In this document: positions 1 through 8,280 of the stretch, one piece after another | Position numbering within the stretch: the first letter of the stretch is position 1 | How the letters are laid out: every line of letters starts with the position of its first letter | From: Micrococcus flavus | Lineage (GTDB): Bacteria > Actinomycetota > Actinomycetes > Actinomycetales > Micrococcaceae | Reading direction: 5' to 3' | DNA length: 64,000 nucleotides | NCBI RefSeq assembly: GCF_014204815.1 | Contig: NZ_JACHMC010000001.1 | Location: 372,001 to 436,000 of the forward strand | Notes under the pieces: generated by a model | The model's input: the letters and a program-made list of their open reading frames with translations, nothing else | Told to the model about the DNA's origin: nothing | Database searches by the model: none | Made by a program: the position numbers and the translations under genes

Positions 1-944
1 GGGACCGGGATCACGACGTCGGCCTCCACCGGGTGCTCCTGCGCCAGCCGGCGGCCCATCTCCACGCGGGACTCGTACACGGAGCGGCCGTTGATCGCGG
101 CGTCCGGGCGGGCGAGGTAGACGTACTCGAACACGCAGCCGGCCGGCTGCTCCTCGGCGAAGCGGGTCGAGCGGATCCCGTCCTCGTCGATCGCGATCAT
201 CTCGCCGGGCTCGACCTCGCGGATGAAGGAGGCTCCCACGGTGGCCAGGGCGGCCTGCTCGGAGGCCACCACCCAGCCGCGCTCGAGGCGGCCCAGCACC
301 AGCGGGCGCACGCCGTGCGGGTCCCGCGCCGCGTACAGGGTGTGCTCGGTCATGAACACGAAGCAGTACGCTCCCCGGACCTTCGGGAGCAGCTCCAGGG
401 CGGTCGCCTCCACGGAGATGCCCGGCTCGCCGTGCAGCAGGGCCGTGACGAGCGCGGTGTCCGTGGTGTTGCCCTGCTTGATCTCGCCGCGGGTGTGGGC
501 GCCGTCCGTGGACTCCACCATGCGCAGCAGCTCGGCGGAGTTCACGAGGTTGCCGTTGTGCGCCAGGGCGACCGTGCCGTCGTCGGCGGTGGCGCCGAGC
601 GTGGGCTGGGCGTTGGCCCACTTGTTCACGCCGGTGGTGGAGTAGCGGCAGTGGCCCACGGCCATGTGGCCGGTCAGGGCGGACAGGGTGGGCTCGTCGA
701 AGACCTGCGAGACCAGGCCCATGTCCTTGTACACGGCGATCCGCTTGCCGTCCGAGGCGGCGATGCCCGCGGACTCCTGACCGCGGTGCTGCAGCGCGTA
801 GAGGCCGTAGTAGGTCAGCTTGGCGACGTCCTCGCCCGGCGCCCACACCCCGAAGACGCCGCACTCGTCCTGCGGGCCGGCGTCCTGGGGGTCGAGCGCG
901 GCGGTGAGGCGGCCGTCGCCGCGGCGGGTGCGAGCGGAGATCAC
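1..944 (-). CDS. purF: Amidophosphoribosyltransferase PurF, N-terminal part (C-terminus outside window)
   Basis: Catalyses the first committed step of purine synthesis (PRPP plus glutamine to phosphoribosylamine). About 314 residues are visible. A short propeptide of about 26 residues precedes DECGVFGVWAP, where the Cys is the processed N-terminal nucleophile of the glutaminase domain. The class II amidotransferase motifs QHRGQESAGIA and GHCRYSTTG follow. The reading stays open to the window edge, ending in DVVIPVP at the start of the phosphoribosyltransferase domain. The start is GTG at 944, overlapping the TGA of the upstream gene (GTGA), with AAGGA about 13 nt upstream. PurD-PurC of the same pathway lies 7 kb to the right. 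Confidence 0.95.
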   Translation of the reverse strand, partial: MISARTRRGDGRLTAALDPQDAGPQDECGVFGVWAPGEDVAKLTYYGLYALQHRGQESAGIAASDGKRIAVYKDMGLVSQVFDEPTLSALTGHMAVGHCRYSTTGVNKWANAQPTLGATADDGTVALAHNGNLVNSAELLRMVESTDGAHTRGEIKQGNTTDTALVTALLHGEPGISVEATALELLPKVRGAYCFVFMTEHTLYAARDPHGVRPLVLGRLERGWVVASEQAALATVGASFIREVEPGEMIAIDEDGIRSTRFAEEQPAGCVFEYVYLARPDAAINGRSVYESRVEMGRRLAQEHPVEADVVIPV

Positions 945-1369
945 GGCTCGGTGGTCCTTCCATCGGAGGGGTCCGTGTCGCGCCGGGGGCGCAGGGCCTC
1001 CGCCTCGGCGCGGTGCAGGGTGACGTCCGCCTGGGCGGGGTCGTCGGTGCGACGCAGGGTCACGGTGCGCGCGGTGCGGCGGGATCGGCGGTCCAGCAGG
1101 AGCCACACGAGCAGCCCCACCAGCATGCACGCGGCCATGGCGGCCACCAGCATGTAGCCGAACGTGGATCCGAAGCTCAGGGGCGCCCCGGAGTACGGGT
1201 CCACCGGCGGCCTGGGGGCCGCATGGACGAGGGTGGTGCCGATCAGGGCGAGGAGGAGGCCCGCCAGGACCGAGACCAGTACGGCGGCGGAGAGCCGGGG
1301 AGCACGGCGGAGCGTGTACTCCTGCTCGTCGGGGGCCGGGACGGGGCTGCGCTCGGGGCCGGAGGTCAT
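941..1369 (-). CDS. Small membrane protein upstream of purF
   Basis: A 142-residue protein with two hydrophobic segments. One is near residues 30-50 (SAAVLVSVLAGLLLALIGTT) and one near 72-95 (YMLVAAMAACMLVGLLVWLL). They are followed by an arginine-rich, charged cytoplasmic tail. I do not recognise a named family. Its TGA overlaps the GTG start of purF, so it is translationally coupled to it. It could simply be a conserved neighbour without a role in purine synthesis. Confidence 0.75.
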   Translation of the reverse strand: MTSGPERSPVPAPDEQEYTLRRAPRLSAAVLVSVLAGLLLALIGTTLVHAAPRPPVDPYSGAPLSFGSTFGYMLVAAMAACMLVGLLVWLLLDRRSRRTARTVTLRRTDDPAQADVTLHRAEAEALRPRRDTDPSDGRTTEP

Positions 1370-1404
1370 GGGGGCCAGTCTATCGAGCCGGGCGGGCGCG
1401 CCGG

Positions 1405-1806
1405 TCACGGCCGCACCAGCGGCAGGTGCGCGGAGACGTCCGCACGCGTGCCGGAGGCGGACACCCGCCCGGCCGCTCGCGCATCCGTCCACGCGAGCAG
1501 CCCGGTGGCGAGCGCCAGCCACGTGGCCGCGTCCGTCTCCACCACGTTCGGCGGGGTGCCGCGCGTGTGCCGCGGCCCCGGGATGCACTGCGCGACGCCG
1601 AAGGGCGGCACCCGCACCTCCACCGAGTTCCCGGGGGCGCGGGTGGCCAGCTCCTCGAGGGCGAAGCGCACCGCGGTGGCGCGCGTCGAGCGGGGCAGGG
1701 CCGCGGCGGCGTCCGGGTCCTCGGCGTGCGTGCGCGCCCACGTCAGCAGGGCCGCATGGCCCTCCGTGACCGGCACGCGCCTCTTCGGGACGGAGCCGGT
1801 GGTCAC
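1405..1806 (-). CDS. Sterol carrier family protein
   Basis: A 133-residue soluble protein resembling the actinobacterial sterol-carrier-family proteins found next to purF. Visible blocks are [33 protein letters not shown] and the conserved-looking [19 protein letters not shown], which fits the SCP2-like fold. The start is GTG at 1806, overlapping the TGA of the asparaginase gene (GTGA). The role is unknown and the lipid-binding function is only inferred from the family name. Confidence 0.7.
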   Translation of the reverse strand: MTTGSVPKRRVPVTEGHAALLTWARTHAEDPDAAAALPRSTRATAVRFALEELATRAPGNSVEVRVPPFGVAQCIPGPRHTRGTPPNVVETDAATWLALATGLLAWTDARAAGRVSASGTRADVSAHLPLVRP

Positions 1807-2846
1807 GCCTCCACCACCGCGCGCACGGCCGCGGACAGCTCCACGGAGCCCACCGGATCGCCGCGGCCGAGGATCTTCGGGCGCACCTGCCCCACGACGG
1901 CCGCGAGCCGCTCGGCGTCCACGTGGTCCGGGGCGAACCGGCCCATCAGCGCGAGGGCCACGAGGTCGCCGGCGCGTGTGCCGCCGTCGAGGGCCTTGAC
2001 GGCCACGGCGGTGCCGTCCGGGGCGCCCATCACCGTGACGCCGTCCGCGCCCAGCTTGGCCAGCAGGCCCAGTTCCCGCATCACCACGGTGTTCGAGTTC
2101 GTCTCGCCGTGCACGGCCCACGGGTGGGCGAGCATCGCCTCGGCGACGGCGGCCGCGTGCGGCTCCGCGTCCGGGCGGGAGGGGGCGCCGGAGACGCGGC
2201 CGATGCCGCGGGCCAGACCGGTCAGGGACACGACCGCCGCCGGCGCGCCGCAGCCGTCCACGCCGGTGTGGGCCACGGGCTCACCGCAGTACTCGGCGAT
2301 CACGGCCTCCACCTCACGCTGGACCGGGTGCTGCGGGTCCAGGTAGGTGCCGACGTCGTGCCCCGCGGCCGCGCACGCGGCGAGGAAGCCGGCGTGCTTG
2401 CCCGAGCAGTTGTAGGCCAGCGGGGTCCGGCGGGCCTCCGAGCCCGCCTCGGCCGCGTACCGGACGAGCTCGTCCGCGTCGGCCGGCCAGTCCGGGGGGC
2501 ACTGCAGGGCGGAGGCGTCCAGGCCGGCGTCGGCGAGCATGCGCGCGGCGAGCTCCTGGTGGCGCACCGTGCCGCGGTGGGAGCCGCACGCGATGGCCAG
2601 CGCCTCGCCCTCCAGCCGCGCGCCGTGCCGCAGTGCGGCGATCGCCTGGAACGGCTTGAGCGTGGAGCGCGGGTAGACCGGCGCGTCCACGGGCCCGAGC
2701 GCGGCCAGCACGGCGCCGTCCGGGCCCGTGACGACGGCGGCGCCCGCCGTGCGGGACTCCACGAACCCGTTGCGGACCACGTGGACGAGCTCGACGGCGT
2801 CGGCGAGGGCGAAGGTCTGGCCGGCGGGGGCGGCGGGGGAGGTCAT
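1803..2846 (-). CDS. L-asparaginase II family protein
   Basis: A 347-residue protein of the AnsA/asparaginase II family (PF06089 type), which hydrolyses asparagine to aspartate and ammonia. Family blocks visible are [51 protein letters not shown] and VDGCGAPA. The start is ATG at 2846 because a TAGGAT -10 element ends 8 nt upstream with 7 nt between, the leaderless layout seen across this window. An in-frame ATG at 2855 lies inside that -10 and is less likely. The gene heads the asparaginase, sterol-carrier, membrane-protein and purF series of minus-strand genes. Confidence 0.9.
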   Translation of the reverse strand: MTSPAAPAGQTFALADAVELVHVVRNGFVESRTAGAAVVTGPDGAVLAALGPVDAPVYPRSTLKPFQAIAALRHGARLEGEALAIACGSHRGTVRHQELAARMLADAGLDASALQCPPDWPADADELVRYAAEAGSEARRTPLAYNCSGKHAGFLAACAAAGHDVGTYLDPQHPVQREVEAVIAEYCGEPVAHTGVDGCGAPAAVVSLTGLARGIGRVSGAPSRPDAEPHAAAVAEAMLAHPWAVHGETNSNTVVMRELGLLAKLGADGVTVMGAPDGTAVAVKALDGGTRAGDLVALALMGRFAPDHVDAERLAAVVGQVRPKILGRGDPVGSVELSAAVRAVVEA

Positions 2847-2853
2847 GCCGACC

Positions 2854-2859
2854 ATCCTA
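2854..2859 (-). promoter_or_regulatory. -10 element TAGGAT of the asparaginase gene
   Basis: TAGGAT followed by 7 nt and the ATG at 2846, which implies a leaderless transcript. No good -35 is seen. Confidence 0.6.
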
Positions 2860-2891
2860 GGGAGGGGCCGGACCCTGTTGGCGTCGGCCCC

Positions 2892-3794
2892 ATGAGCCTG
2901 CGACCCCGGCTGAAGCGGACCCTCACACGGGCCATGGCCCACCCCGCCGGGGCCCCGCTCCGCGCCGGGCACACGCTCCTCGCGCACACCGAGCTCGCCG
3001 TCCTCACCGCGCGGGACCGCGTGTTCGTCCCCGCCCCCACGCCCGCCGAGCGCGCCGACGTCGCCGAGCACCTCACGATCGTGGTCAAGACGTTCCTGCG
3101 CCCGGACGTGTGCCGGCGGTTCCTGCGCTCGGCGCGGACCGTGTTCGACGGGCGGATCGTCGTCGTGGACGACTCCCCGGAACCCCTGACGCCCCCGGAC
3201 GGGCGCGTGGACGTGATCGCCCTGCCCTACGACTCGGGCGTGGCCGTGGGCCGCAACCGCGGCCTGGCCGCGGTGGACACCGAGTTCACCCTGATCACCG
3301 ACGACGACCACGTGTTCTCCCGCGTCACCCGCCTGGGCCCCGTGCTCGACGACCTGCGGCGCAACCCCGAGGTGGACATCGTGGGGATGGGGCTGATGAA
3401 CCTGCCGGAGCGGCGCGTCGCGGACGTCGGGACGCGGCGCATGACCGAGGGCTCCCTCGAGCCCCTGCGGGAGCACGGCGAGGTGATCGACGGCCTGCCG
3501 GTGCGGCTCATGGTGGCCCAGAACTACGTGGCCCGCACCGCGCCCCTGCGCCGGATCGGCTGGGACGAGGGCGTGCGGATGATGGACCACCGGGACTTCT
3601 TCCACCGCGCCTCGGGGCGGCTGGTCGCCGTCGTCGACCTCTCCGTGGGCGCCTACCACCTGCGCACCCCGCACCGGCGCGACGACATGGCGCGCCGCGG
3701 GGACCTCGCGAAGGACCGCGCCTACCTGCGCCGCACGTGGGCCGCGGTGGCCGCGGGCGAGGCGCCCAGCGACGTCACCTCGTTCCGGGGCTGA
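2892..3794 (+). CDS. Family 2 glycosyltransferase
   Basis: A 300-residue GT-A type glycosyltransferase. LTIVVKTFLRP opens the nucleotide-binding fold near residue 60. IVVVDDSPEP carries the first Asp pair, GVAVGRNRGL follows, and ITDDDHVF is the metal-binding DXD-type motif near residue 138. No membrane segment is evident and the N-terminus is basic. The sugar donor and acceptor cannot be read from sequence. It is divergent from the asparaginase gene (start codons 45 bp apart) and runs tail-to-tail into the ABC ATPase gene with only 9 bp between. Confidence 0.8.
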   Translation: MSLRPRLKRTLTRAMAHPAGAPLRAGHTLLAHTELAVLTARDRVFVPAPTPAERADVAEHLTIVVKTFLRPDVCRRFLRSARTVFDGRIVVVDDSPEPLTPPDGRVDVIALPYDSGVAVGRNRGLAAVDTEFTLITDDDHVFSRVTRLGPVLDDLRRNPEVDIVGMGLMNLPERRVADVGTRRMTEGSLEPLREHGEVIDGLPVRLMVAQNYVARTAPLRRIGWDEGVRMMDHRDFFHRASGRLVAVVDLSVGAYHLRTPHRRDDMARRGDLAKDRAYLRRTWAAVAAGEAPSDVTSFRG

Positions 3795-3803
3795 CCTCGC
3801 CGA

Positions 3804-4556
3804 TCAGCTCAGGCGACCGTCCACCATGGTCAGCGTCCGGTCCACGGCGTCGAGGAACTCGACGTCGTGGGTCACCATGAGCGTCGCCGCGCCCTCCTCG
3901 CGGGTCAGCCGTCCTAGCAGGTGGACGACGGCGGCCGAGCGCTCGCGGTCCAGCGCGGAGGTGGGCTCGTCCACCAGCAGCAGGGCGGGGGAGCCCATGA
4001 GGGCGCGCACGATGTTCACGCGCTGGCGCTGACCGCCCGAGAGCTGATGCGGGCGCTGGTCCGCCTGCCGGCCGAGGTCCACGCGCTCGAGCATCTCCTG
4101 CGCGCGGTCCCGGGCGGCGCGGCGGTCCGCGCGGGTGGCGCGCGGGTCCAGACGGACCGTCAGCTCCAGCTGCTCACGGGCCGTGAGGGAGGGCAGCAGG
4201 TTGGGCTGCTGGAAGACGACGCCGATCCGCTCGCCGCGCAGCCGGGTGCGGGCCGCGCGGGACAGGGCCGTGAGCTCGGTGCCGGCCACGTGGACGGTGC
4301 CGGAGGTGGGGGAGACCAGCCCGGCGGCCACGGCCAGCAGGGAGGACTTGCCGGAGCCGGACGGGCCGATCAGCGCGGTGAACGTGCCGGCGGCGAGGTC
4401 CAGCGAGACCTCGTCGAGGGCGCGCAGGGTGCGCCCCTCGCCGTCGGGGTACTCCAGCACCAGGTCCCGGACGGACAGGGCGGGGGCGTCGGGCCGGGCG
4501 GCACCGTGCGGGCGGCGGTAGGCGGAGAGGTCAGGGGTGTGGACGGTCACGGTCAT
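3804..4556 (-). CDS. ABC transporter ATP-binding protein, MacB/LolD type
   Basis: A 250-residue ATPase. Walker A GPSGSGKS is at residues 64-71, the Q-loop in FQQPN near 116, the signature LSGGQRQ near 172, Walker B LLLVDEP near 193, and the H-loop in MVTHD near 228. The 23-residue tail before the domain is unremarkable. It partners the FtsX-type permease immediately upstream: the permease TGA and this ATG are 1 nt apart, so they form one operon. The substrate is unknown. The pair is divergent from a two-component system, a common arrangement for transporters that export or sense cell-envelope compounds. Confidence 0.92.
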   Translation of the reverse strand: MTVTVHTPDLSAYRRPHGAARPDAPALSVRDLVLEYPDGEGRTLRALDEVSLDLAAGTFTALIGPSGSGKSSLLAVAAGLVSPTSGTVHVAGTELTALSRAARTRLRGERIGVVFQQPNLLPSLTAREQLELTVRLDPRATRADRRAARDRAQEMLERVDLGRQADQRPHQLSGGQRQRVNIVRALMGSPALLLVDEPTSALDRERSAAVVHLLGRLTREEGAATLMVTHDVEFLDAVDRTLTMVDGRLS

Positions 4557-4557
4557 G

Positions 4558-5667
4558 TCAGTTGCCTCCGAGGGCGATCAGGGGGTCGATGCGGGTCACG
4601 CGGGCCACGGCCAGCGCCGAGCCGGCGAGGCCGAGGGTGAGCACGCCGAGGGCGGGCAGGACGGTGGTGGTGGCGTCGAGGACGAATGGCACGGCGCGGG
4701 CGGCGAACGCCCCGGCGGCCATCGCCACACCGGTGCCGAGCGCCACGCCGAGCGCGAGGACGATCCCGCCCTGGAGGAGCGCGTCGCGCAGCACCCAGCC
4801 GGTGGAGCCGCCGAGCGCCTTGAGCACCGCGATCTCACGGGTGCGCTGGATGGTCCAGATGGACAGGAACGCCACCACCACGAGCGCCGAGATCCCGTAT
4901 AGGAACCCCTGCATCATCGTCAGCGAGCCGTGCTCCGAGGAGTACGCGGGCAGGGCGGCATACGCGCCCTTCACGTCCGCGGCCACGGTGCGGGCGGCGG
5001 CGTCGCCCGCGGCGGTGACGGCGTCCGCGTCCGCGCCGGGGGCCAGGGTCACGAGGGCCGCGGTGCCCAGCACGTCCGGGTCGGCGGTGTGGGACAGCGC
5101 GCGCCAGTCGGTCGCCGTCGACCAGGCGACGGGCGTGTGGGAGTACCAGGAGTCGTCGACGACGCCGGCCACCGTGTACATGCGGCCACCGGACTCGACC
5201 CGGCCACCGGAGCCGACCCCCGCCTGGTCGGCCAGGGTGCGGGAGAGCACGAGCTCGCCGTCGCGCAGGCCGGCCGGGGCCTGCGGGGCGCCCGGGTCCA
5301 GGCCGAGGAAGGCGGCGGAGGCGACGCCGGCGACCTCCTCCCCGTCCCGGCCGGTCAGCCGCCCCTGGGACACCCCGAGCGGCTCGACCCGCTCGACGCC
5401 GTCCGTGCCGGCCCACGCCTCGCGCTGGGCGGCGGTGAGCTCGGCCTGGGTGAAGGAGGCGGTCGGGTCCTGGCCGGCGGCTCCGCCGAACACGATGCGG
5501 TCCGTGCCGCGCGCCCCGAGCTCGTCCAGGGCGGCGGTGTTCTCGTGGCCCAGGCCCGCGGTGAGGCCGGAGAGCATCACGAGCAGGACGGTGATGAGCG
5601 CGACGACGGCGCCCATGAGGCTGAAGCGACCGGTGGCGAACCGCAGGTCGCGCAGGGCGAGGAACAT
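4558..5667 (-). CDS. ABC transporter permease, FtsX/DevC type
   Basis: A 369-residue permease with the MacB/DevC layout. One N-terminal membrane helix (about residues 16-38) is followed by an extracytoplasmic domain of about 200 residues. Three C-terminal helices come next, the first near residue 250 (GISALVVVAFLSIWTIQRTR) and the others near 290-315 and 325-350. RTREIAVLKALGGS is the FtsX-family coupling region. It is translated just ahead of the ATPase gene. The start is ATG at 5667; the Shine-Dalgarno is weak (GAGAA upstream). Substrate not determinable. Confidence 0.88.
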   Translation of the reverse strand: MFLALRDLRFATGRFSLMGAVVALITVLLVMLSGLTAGLGHENTAALDELGARGTDRIVFGGAAGQDPTASFTQAELTAAQREAWAGTDGVERVEPLGVSQGRLTGRDGEEVAGVASAAFLGLDPGAPQAPAGLRDGELVLSRTLADQAGVGSGGRVESGGRMYTVAGVVDDSWYSHTPVAWSTATDWRALSHTADPDVLGTAALVTLAPGADADAVTAAGDAAARTVAADVKGAYAALPAYSSEHGSLTMMQGFLYGISALVVVAFLSIWTIQRTREIAVLKALGGSTGWVLRDALLQGGIVLALGVALGTGVAMAAGAFAARAVPFVLDATTTVLPALGVLTLGLAGSALAVARVTRIDPLIALGGN

Positions 5668-5813
5668 GGGGTGGGATCCGTTCTTCTCGGAGGGGGTGTG
5701 CGTGATACCTCCAGCCTCCCGCCGGGGTGTCGCACGCGGATCGCCCGCCGTGGAGGGTCCCCGGTCAACCGATCGGTTGATCCGGCCCTGCCGTCCCTGC
5801 GGCCCGCCCCCCG

Positions 5814-5886
5814 CGTTTTCGGGCGCGGAATAGGCCCTGTTTCGCGCTCGAAAGCACCCATTCGCCCGATTCCGTCCACGAAAACG
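5814..5886 (+). repeat. 73-bp palindromic repeat, copy A
   Basis: One of three intergenic elements in this window that are each exactly 73 bp. It starts CGTTTTCG and ends CGAAAACG, and contains three degenerate units of the form TTCGAACGTGGAAT, the first forward and the second and third inverted. This copy is the most diverged (GGGCGCGGAAT and ATTCCGTCCACG at the units). It lies between the divergent ABC permease and histidine kinase genes, 28 bp from the kinase -10. Confidence 0.85.
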
Positions 5887-5913
5887 AGGGTCTCGGTGGA
5901 GCTGCGCGCCGCC

Positions 5914-5919
5914 TACGCT
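5914..5919 (+). promoter_or_regulatory. -10 element TACGCT of the histidine kinase gene
   Basis: TACGCT, 6 nt, then ATG at 5926: leaderless layout. Confidence 0.65.
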
Positions 5920-5925
5920 GGCGTC

Positions 5926-7317
5926 ATGCATGCCGCCCCCCCGCCCCGCAGCGCCCGCCTGGACACGCCCGCCCTGCTCGCCGCGCTCCGGGTGGTGCTG
6001 CACGTCTCCTTCGCCGGGCTCCTGACCCTGGGCCTCGCCCGCGCGCTGACAGGCGGCGACGGCGCCCCGCCCGCCCCGGGCTCCGCGCCCCTGCTCGGGG
6101 GCCTCACCGTGGTGCTGGCCGCCGTGTACCTGGCCGGGACCGTGCGCGAGCGCCGGCTCTGGTCCGCCGGCCGCGCCCCGGGCGCCGGTGCGGCCCTCGG
6201 CTGGCTCGCCGCCGTCCTGGCGCTCTGGGCCCTGCTGGTGCTCCACCATGCGGACTTCACCTGGCTCGCGTTCCCCCTCTTCTTCGTGTGTCTGCACGTG
6301 GTCGGGGTCCTGCTCCGCCGCCCCGCGCTCGCGGTGGCGCTCGTCGCGGCGGTGACCGGCGTCGTCGTGGGCGCCGGGCTCCTGCGGACGGGGGCGCCGT
6401 CCCCCGGCGCGGTGCTCGGGCCGGTGATCGGCGCGGGGGTCGCCGTGGTGATGAACCTGGCCTACCGGGTCCTCCTGGCCGACGCCGCCCACCAGCGGGC
6501 CGTGGCCGAGGACCTGCGGGCCACCCGCGCCGAGCTCGCCGAGTCCGAGCGGCACGCCGGCGTCCTCGCCGAGCGGGAACGGCTCTCCCGCGAGATCCAC
6601 GACACCCTGACGCAGGGCCTGGCCTCGATCGTGCTGATCTCCCGCGCCGCCCAGGACGCCGTCCGCGCCGGGGACGTCGCCCTCGCGGACGAGCGCCTGG
6701 AGACCGTGCGGGCGACGGCGGCCGAGAACCTGGCCGAGTCACGCGCCTTCGTGCGCGGGCTCCGCGCGGCGGGGCCGGCCCCGGGACCCGACGGGGGCGA
6801 TCCGGCCGTCGCCGAGCACCCGCTGGCCACGGCGCTGGCGTCGGCGGTGCGGGGCTTCCGCGCCCGCCAGCAGGCGGTGGGGGAGCCCGTGGACGCCGAG
6901 CTCACCGTGGTGGGCGAGCCCGTGCCCGTCGGGGAGGCCGTCGAGACCGCACTCGTGCGCGCCGCCCAGTCCTCCCTGGCCAACGTGGCCCAGCACGCCC
7001 GCGCACGTCGCTGCCGGGTCACCCTGACGTGGCTGGACGGGGAGGTCGCCCTCGACGTGGCCGACGACGGCGTGGGCGTCGACCCGGCGGCGGCCGCGGT
7101 CCCGAGCGGCGCGGGCGCCGTGGGGTGCACCAGTACGGCGGGTGGGACCGGCGTCGGGCTGGCGGGGCTGCGCGAGCGCGTGGCCGGCGTCGGCGGCGAG
7201 GTGAGCGTGGAGAGCGCCCCCGGCGAGGGGACCGTGGTGGCCGTGCGCGTGCCGCTGGGCCGCGCCGGCGGGGGGAACGCGCAGAGCGGATCGGACGTGG
7301 AGAGGAGCCGCCCATGA
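5926..7317 (+). CDS. Sensor histidine kinase, NarL/DesK class
   Basis: A 463-residue membrane kinase. About six hydrophobic segments lie between residues 20 and 183. A helical linker rich in Glu/Arg leads to the HisKA_3 dimerisation helix (ERLSREIHDTLTQGLASIVL, phospho-accepting His about 225) and an HATPase domain with NVAQHARARR, DVADDGVGVD and GTGVGLAGLRERV. The lack of a large extracytoplasmic domain suggests sensing within the membrane or through the divergent ABC transporter. It overlaps the response regulator start by ATGA. It starts at ATG 5926, 6 nt after a -10 element. Confidence 0.92.
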   Translation: MHAAPPPRSARLDTPALLAALRVVLHVSFAGLLTLGLARALTGGDGAPPAPGSAPLLGGLTVVLAAVYLAGTVRERRLWSAGRAPGAGAALGWLAAVLALWALLVLHHADFTWLAFPLFFVCLHVVGVLLRRPALAVALVAAVTGVVVGAGLLRTGAPSPGAVLGPVIGAGVAVVMNLAYRVLLADAAHQRAVAEDLRATRAELAESERHAGVLAERERLSREIHDTLTQGLASIVLISRAAQDAVRAGDVALADERLETVRATAAENLAESRAFVRGLRAAGPAPGPDGGDPAVAEHPLATALASAVRGFRARQQAVGEPVDAELTVVGEPVPVGEAVETALVRAAQSSLANVAQHARARRCRVTLTWLDGEVALDVADDGVGVDPAAAAVPSGAGAVGCTSTAGGTGVGLAGLRERVAGVGGEVSVESAPGEGTVVAVRVPLGRAGGGNAQSGSDVERSRP

Positions 7318-7940
7318 GCGTGCGCGTGATGCTGGTGGACGACCACCCGGTGGTGCGGGCGGGCGTGCGCGCCGTGCTCGAGGCGGACCCGGAGCTGACC
7401 GTGGTGGCCGAGGCCGGGGACGGCGCCGCCGCCCTGGCCGCGGATCCGGCCGGGGTGGACGCCGTGCTGATGGACCTGCAGATGGGCGAGGGGATGGACG
7501 GGGTGACCGCCACGCGTCGGATGCGCGCGGCCCACCCGCACGTGCCCGTGCTGATCCTCACCACGTTCGACACCGAGGCGGACATCCTCGCCGCCCTCGA
7601 CGCCGGCGCTGCCGGCTATCTGCTCAAGGACGCCCCCGCGGAGGAGATCGCAGCGGCGGTGCACCGCGCGGTGGCCGGGCGACCGGCGCTCGCGCCCGAG
7701 GTGGCCGAGCGGCTGATCGGGCGCAGCACCGGGGTCGGCGCGGCCCAGGCCCTGAGCGGGCGGGAGATCGAGCTGCTCGAGCTGATCGCCCGCGGGGACA
7801 CCAACCGGGAGGCCGCGCGCGCCCTGTTCCTCTCCGAGGCCACCGTGAAGACGCACCTGGTGCACATCTTCCAGAAGCTCGGCGTGGGCACCCGCACCGA
7901 GGCGGTGCACGCAGCGCGGGAGCGCCGGATCATCCGCTGA
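7314..7940 (+). CDS. NarL/FixJ-family response regulator
   Basis: A 208-residue regulator. The receiver domain spans residues 1-120, with acidic residues in LVDDHPVV, phosphorylation site Asp54 in VLMDLQMG, and Lys in YLLKDA. A LuxR-type helix-turn-helix lies at about 145-208 (LSGREIELLELIARGDTNRE, then ATVKTHLVHIFQKLGV). It is the partner of the kinase with which it overlaps. Probable targets are the divergent ABC genes, an inference from position only. Confidence 0.95.
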   Translation: MSVRVMLVDDHPVVRAGVRAVLEADPELTVVAEAGDGAAALAADPAGVDAVLMDLQMGEGMDGVTATRRMRAAHPHVPVLILTTFDTEADILAALDAGAAGYLLKDAPAEEIAAAVHRAVAGRPALAPEVAERLIGRSTGVGAAQALSGREIELLELIARGDTNREAARALFLSEATVKTHLVHIFQKLGVGTRTEAVHAARERRIIR

Positions 7941-7956
7941 GGTGGTCGGTGTCGGA

Positions 7957-7983
7957 CCCGGGCGCGCCGGGCGTGCGCCCGGG
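7957..7983. terminator. Candidate bidirectional terminator hairpin
   Basis: Inverted repeat CCCGGGCGC / GCGCCCGGG (9-bp stem, 9-nt loop) between the convergent response regulator and small membrane protein genes. No T-tract is present. Confidence 0.45.
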
Positions 7984-7988
7984 GCGGG

Positions 7989-8237
7989 TCAGCGCCGGCG
8001 GACCGCCCGGATGATCACGGCGGCCGCGACCGCGGCGCCCGCCACGATGGCCAGGGCCCATCCCAGGGCGAGGTCGCCCCTGCCGACGCCGAACAGCCGC
8101 AGGGTCCAGAAACCGATCAGCGCGCACACGAACGTCACGCCGACGAACGTGTAGACCGAGCGGAGCCCGTGTCCGGGACCGCCGGCACCGCGGCGGCCGG
8201 CGTCGTCGCGTCCGTGGTGGAGGGGAGGCAGGGTCAT
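7989..8237 (-). CDS. Small two-helix membrane protein
   Basis: An 82-residue protein. A His/Gly/Arg-rich N-terminus of about 27 residues precedes helices near 28-48 (YTFVGVTFVCALIGFWTLRL) and 56-77 (ALGWALAIVAGAAVAAAVII), with a basic end. Family not recognised. The start is ATG at 8237, 7 nt after TAGGGT. It is divergent from purD-purC with start codons only 43 bp apart. Confidence 0.7.
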   Translation of the reverse strand: MTLPPLHHGRDDAGRRGAGGPGHGLRSVYTFVGVTFVCALIGFWTLRLFGVGRGDLALGWALAIVAGAAVAAAVIIRAVRRR

Positions 8238-8244
8238 GACCTCC

Positions 8245-8250
8245 ACCCTA
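8245..8250 (-). promoter_or_regulatory. -10 element TAGGGT of the small membrane protein gene
   Basis: TAGGGT, 7 nt, ATG at 8237. It faces away from the purD-purC -10, which lies 18 bp off, so the two promoters share sequence. Confidence 0.6.
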
Positions 8251-8268
8251 GGGCGTCCGGGCGCGCCG

Positions 8269-8274
8269 TAGGCT
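8269..8274 (+). promoter_or_regulatory. -10 element TAGGCT of purD-purC
   Basis: TAGGCT, 6 nt, GTG at 8281: leaderless layout. Confidence 0.65.
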
Positions 8275-8280
8275 GGGGGC

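Noticed and set aside
2281-2600. Small minus-strand frame of 91 codons inside the asparaginase gene
   Set aside because: Lies in an alternative frame of a conserved enzyme and has an Arg/Gly/Pro-only composition.
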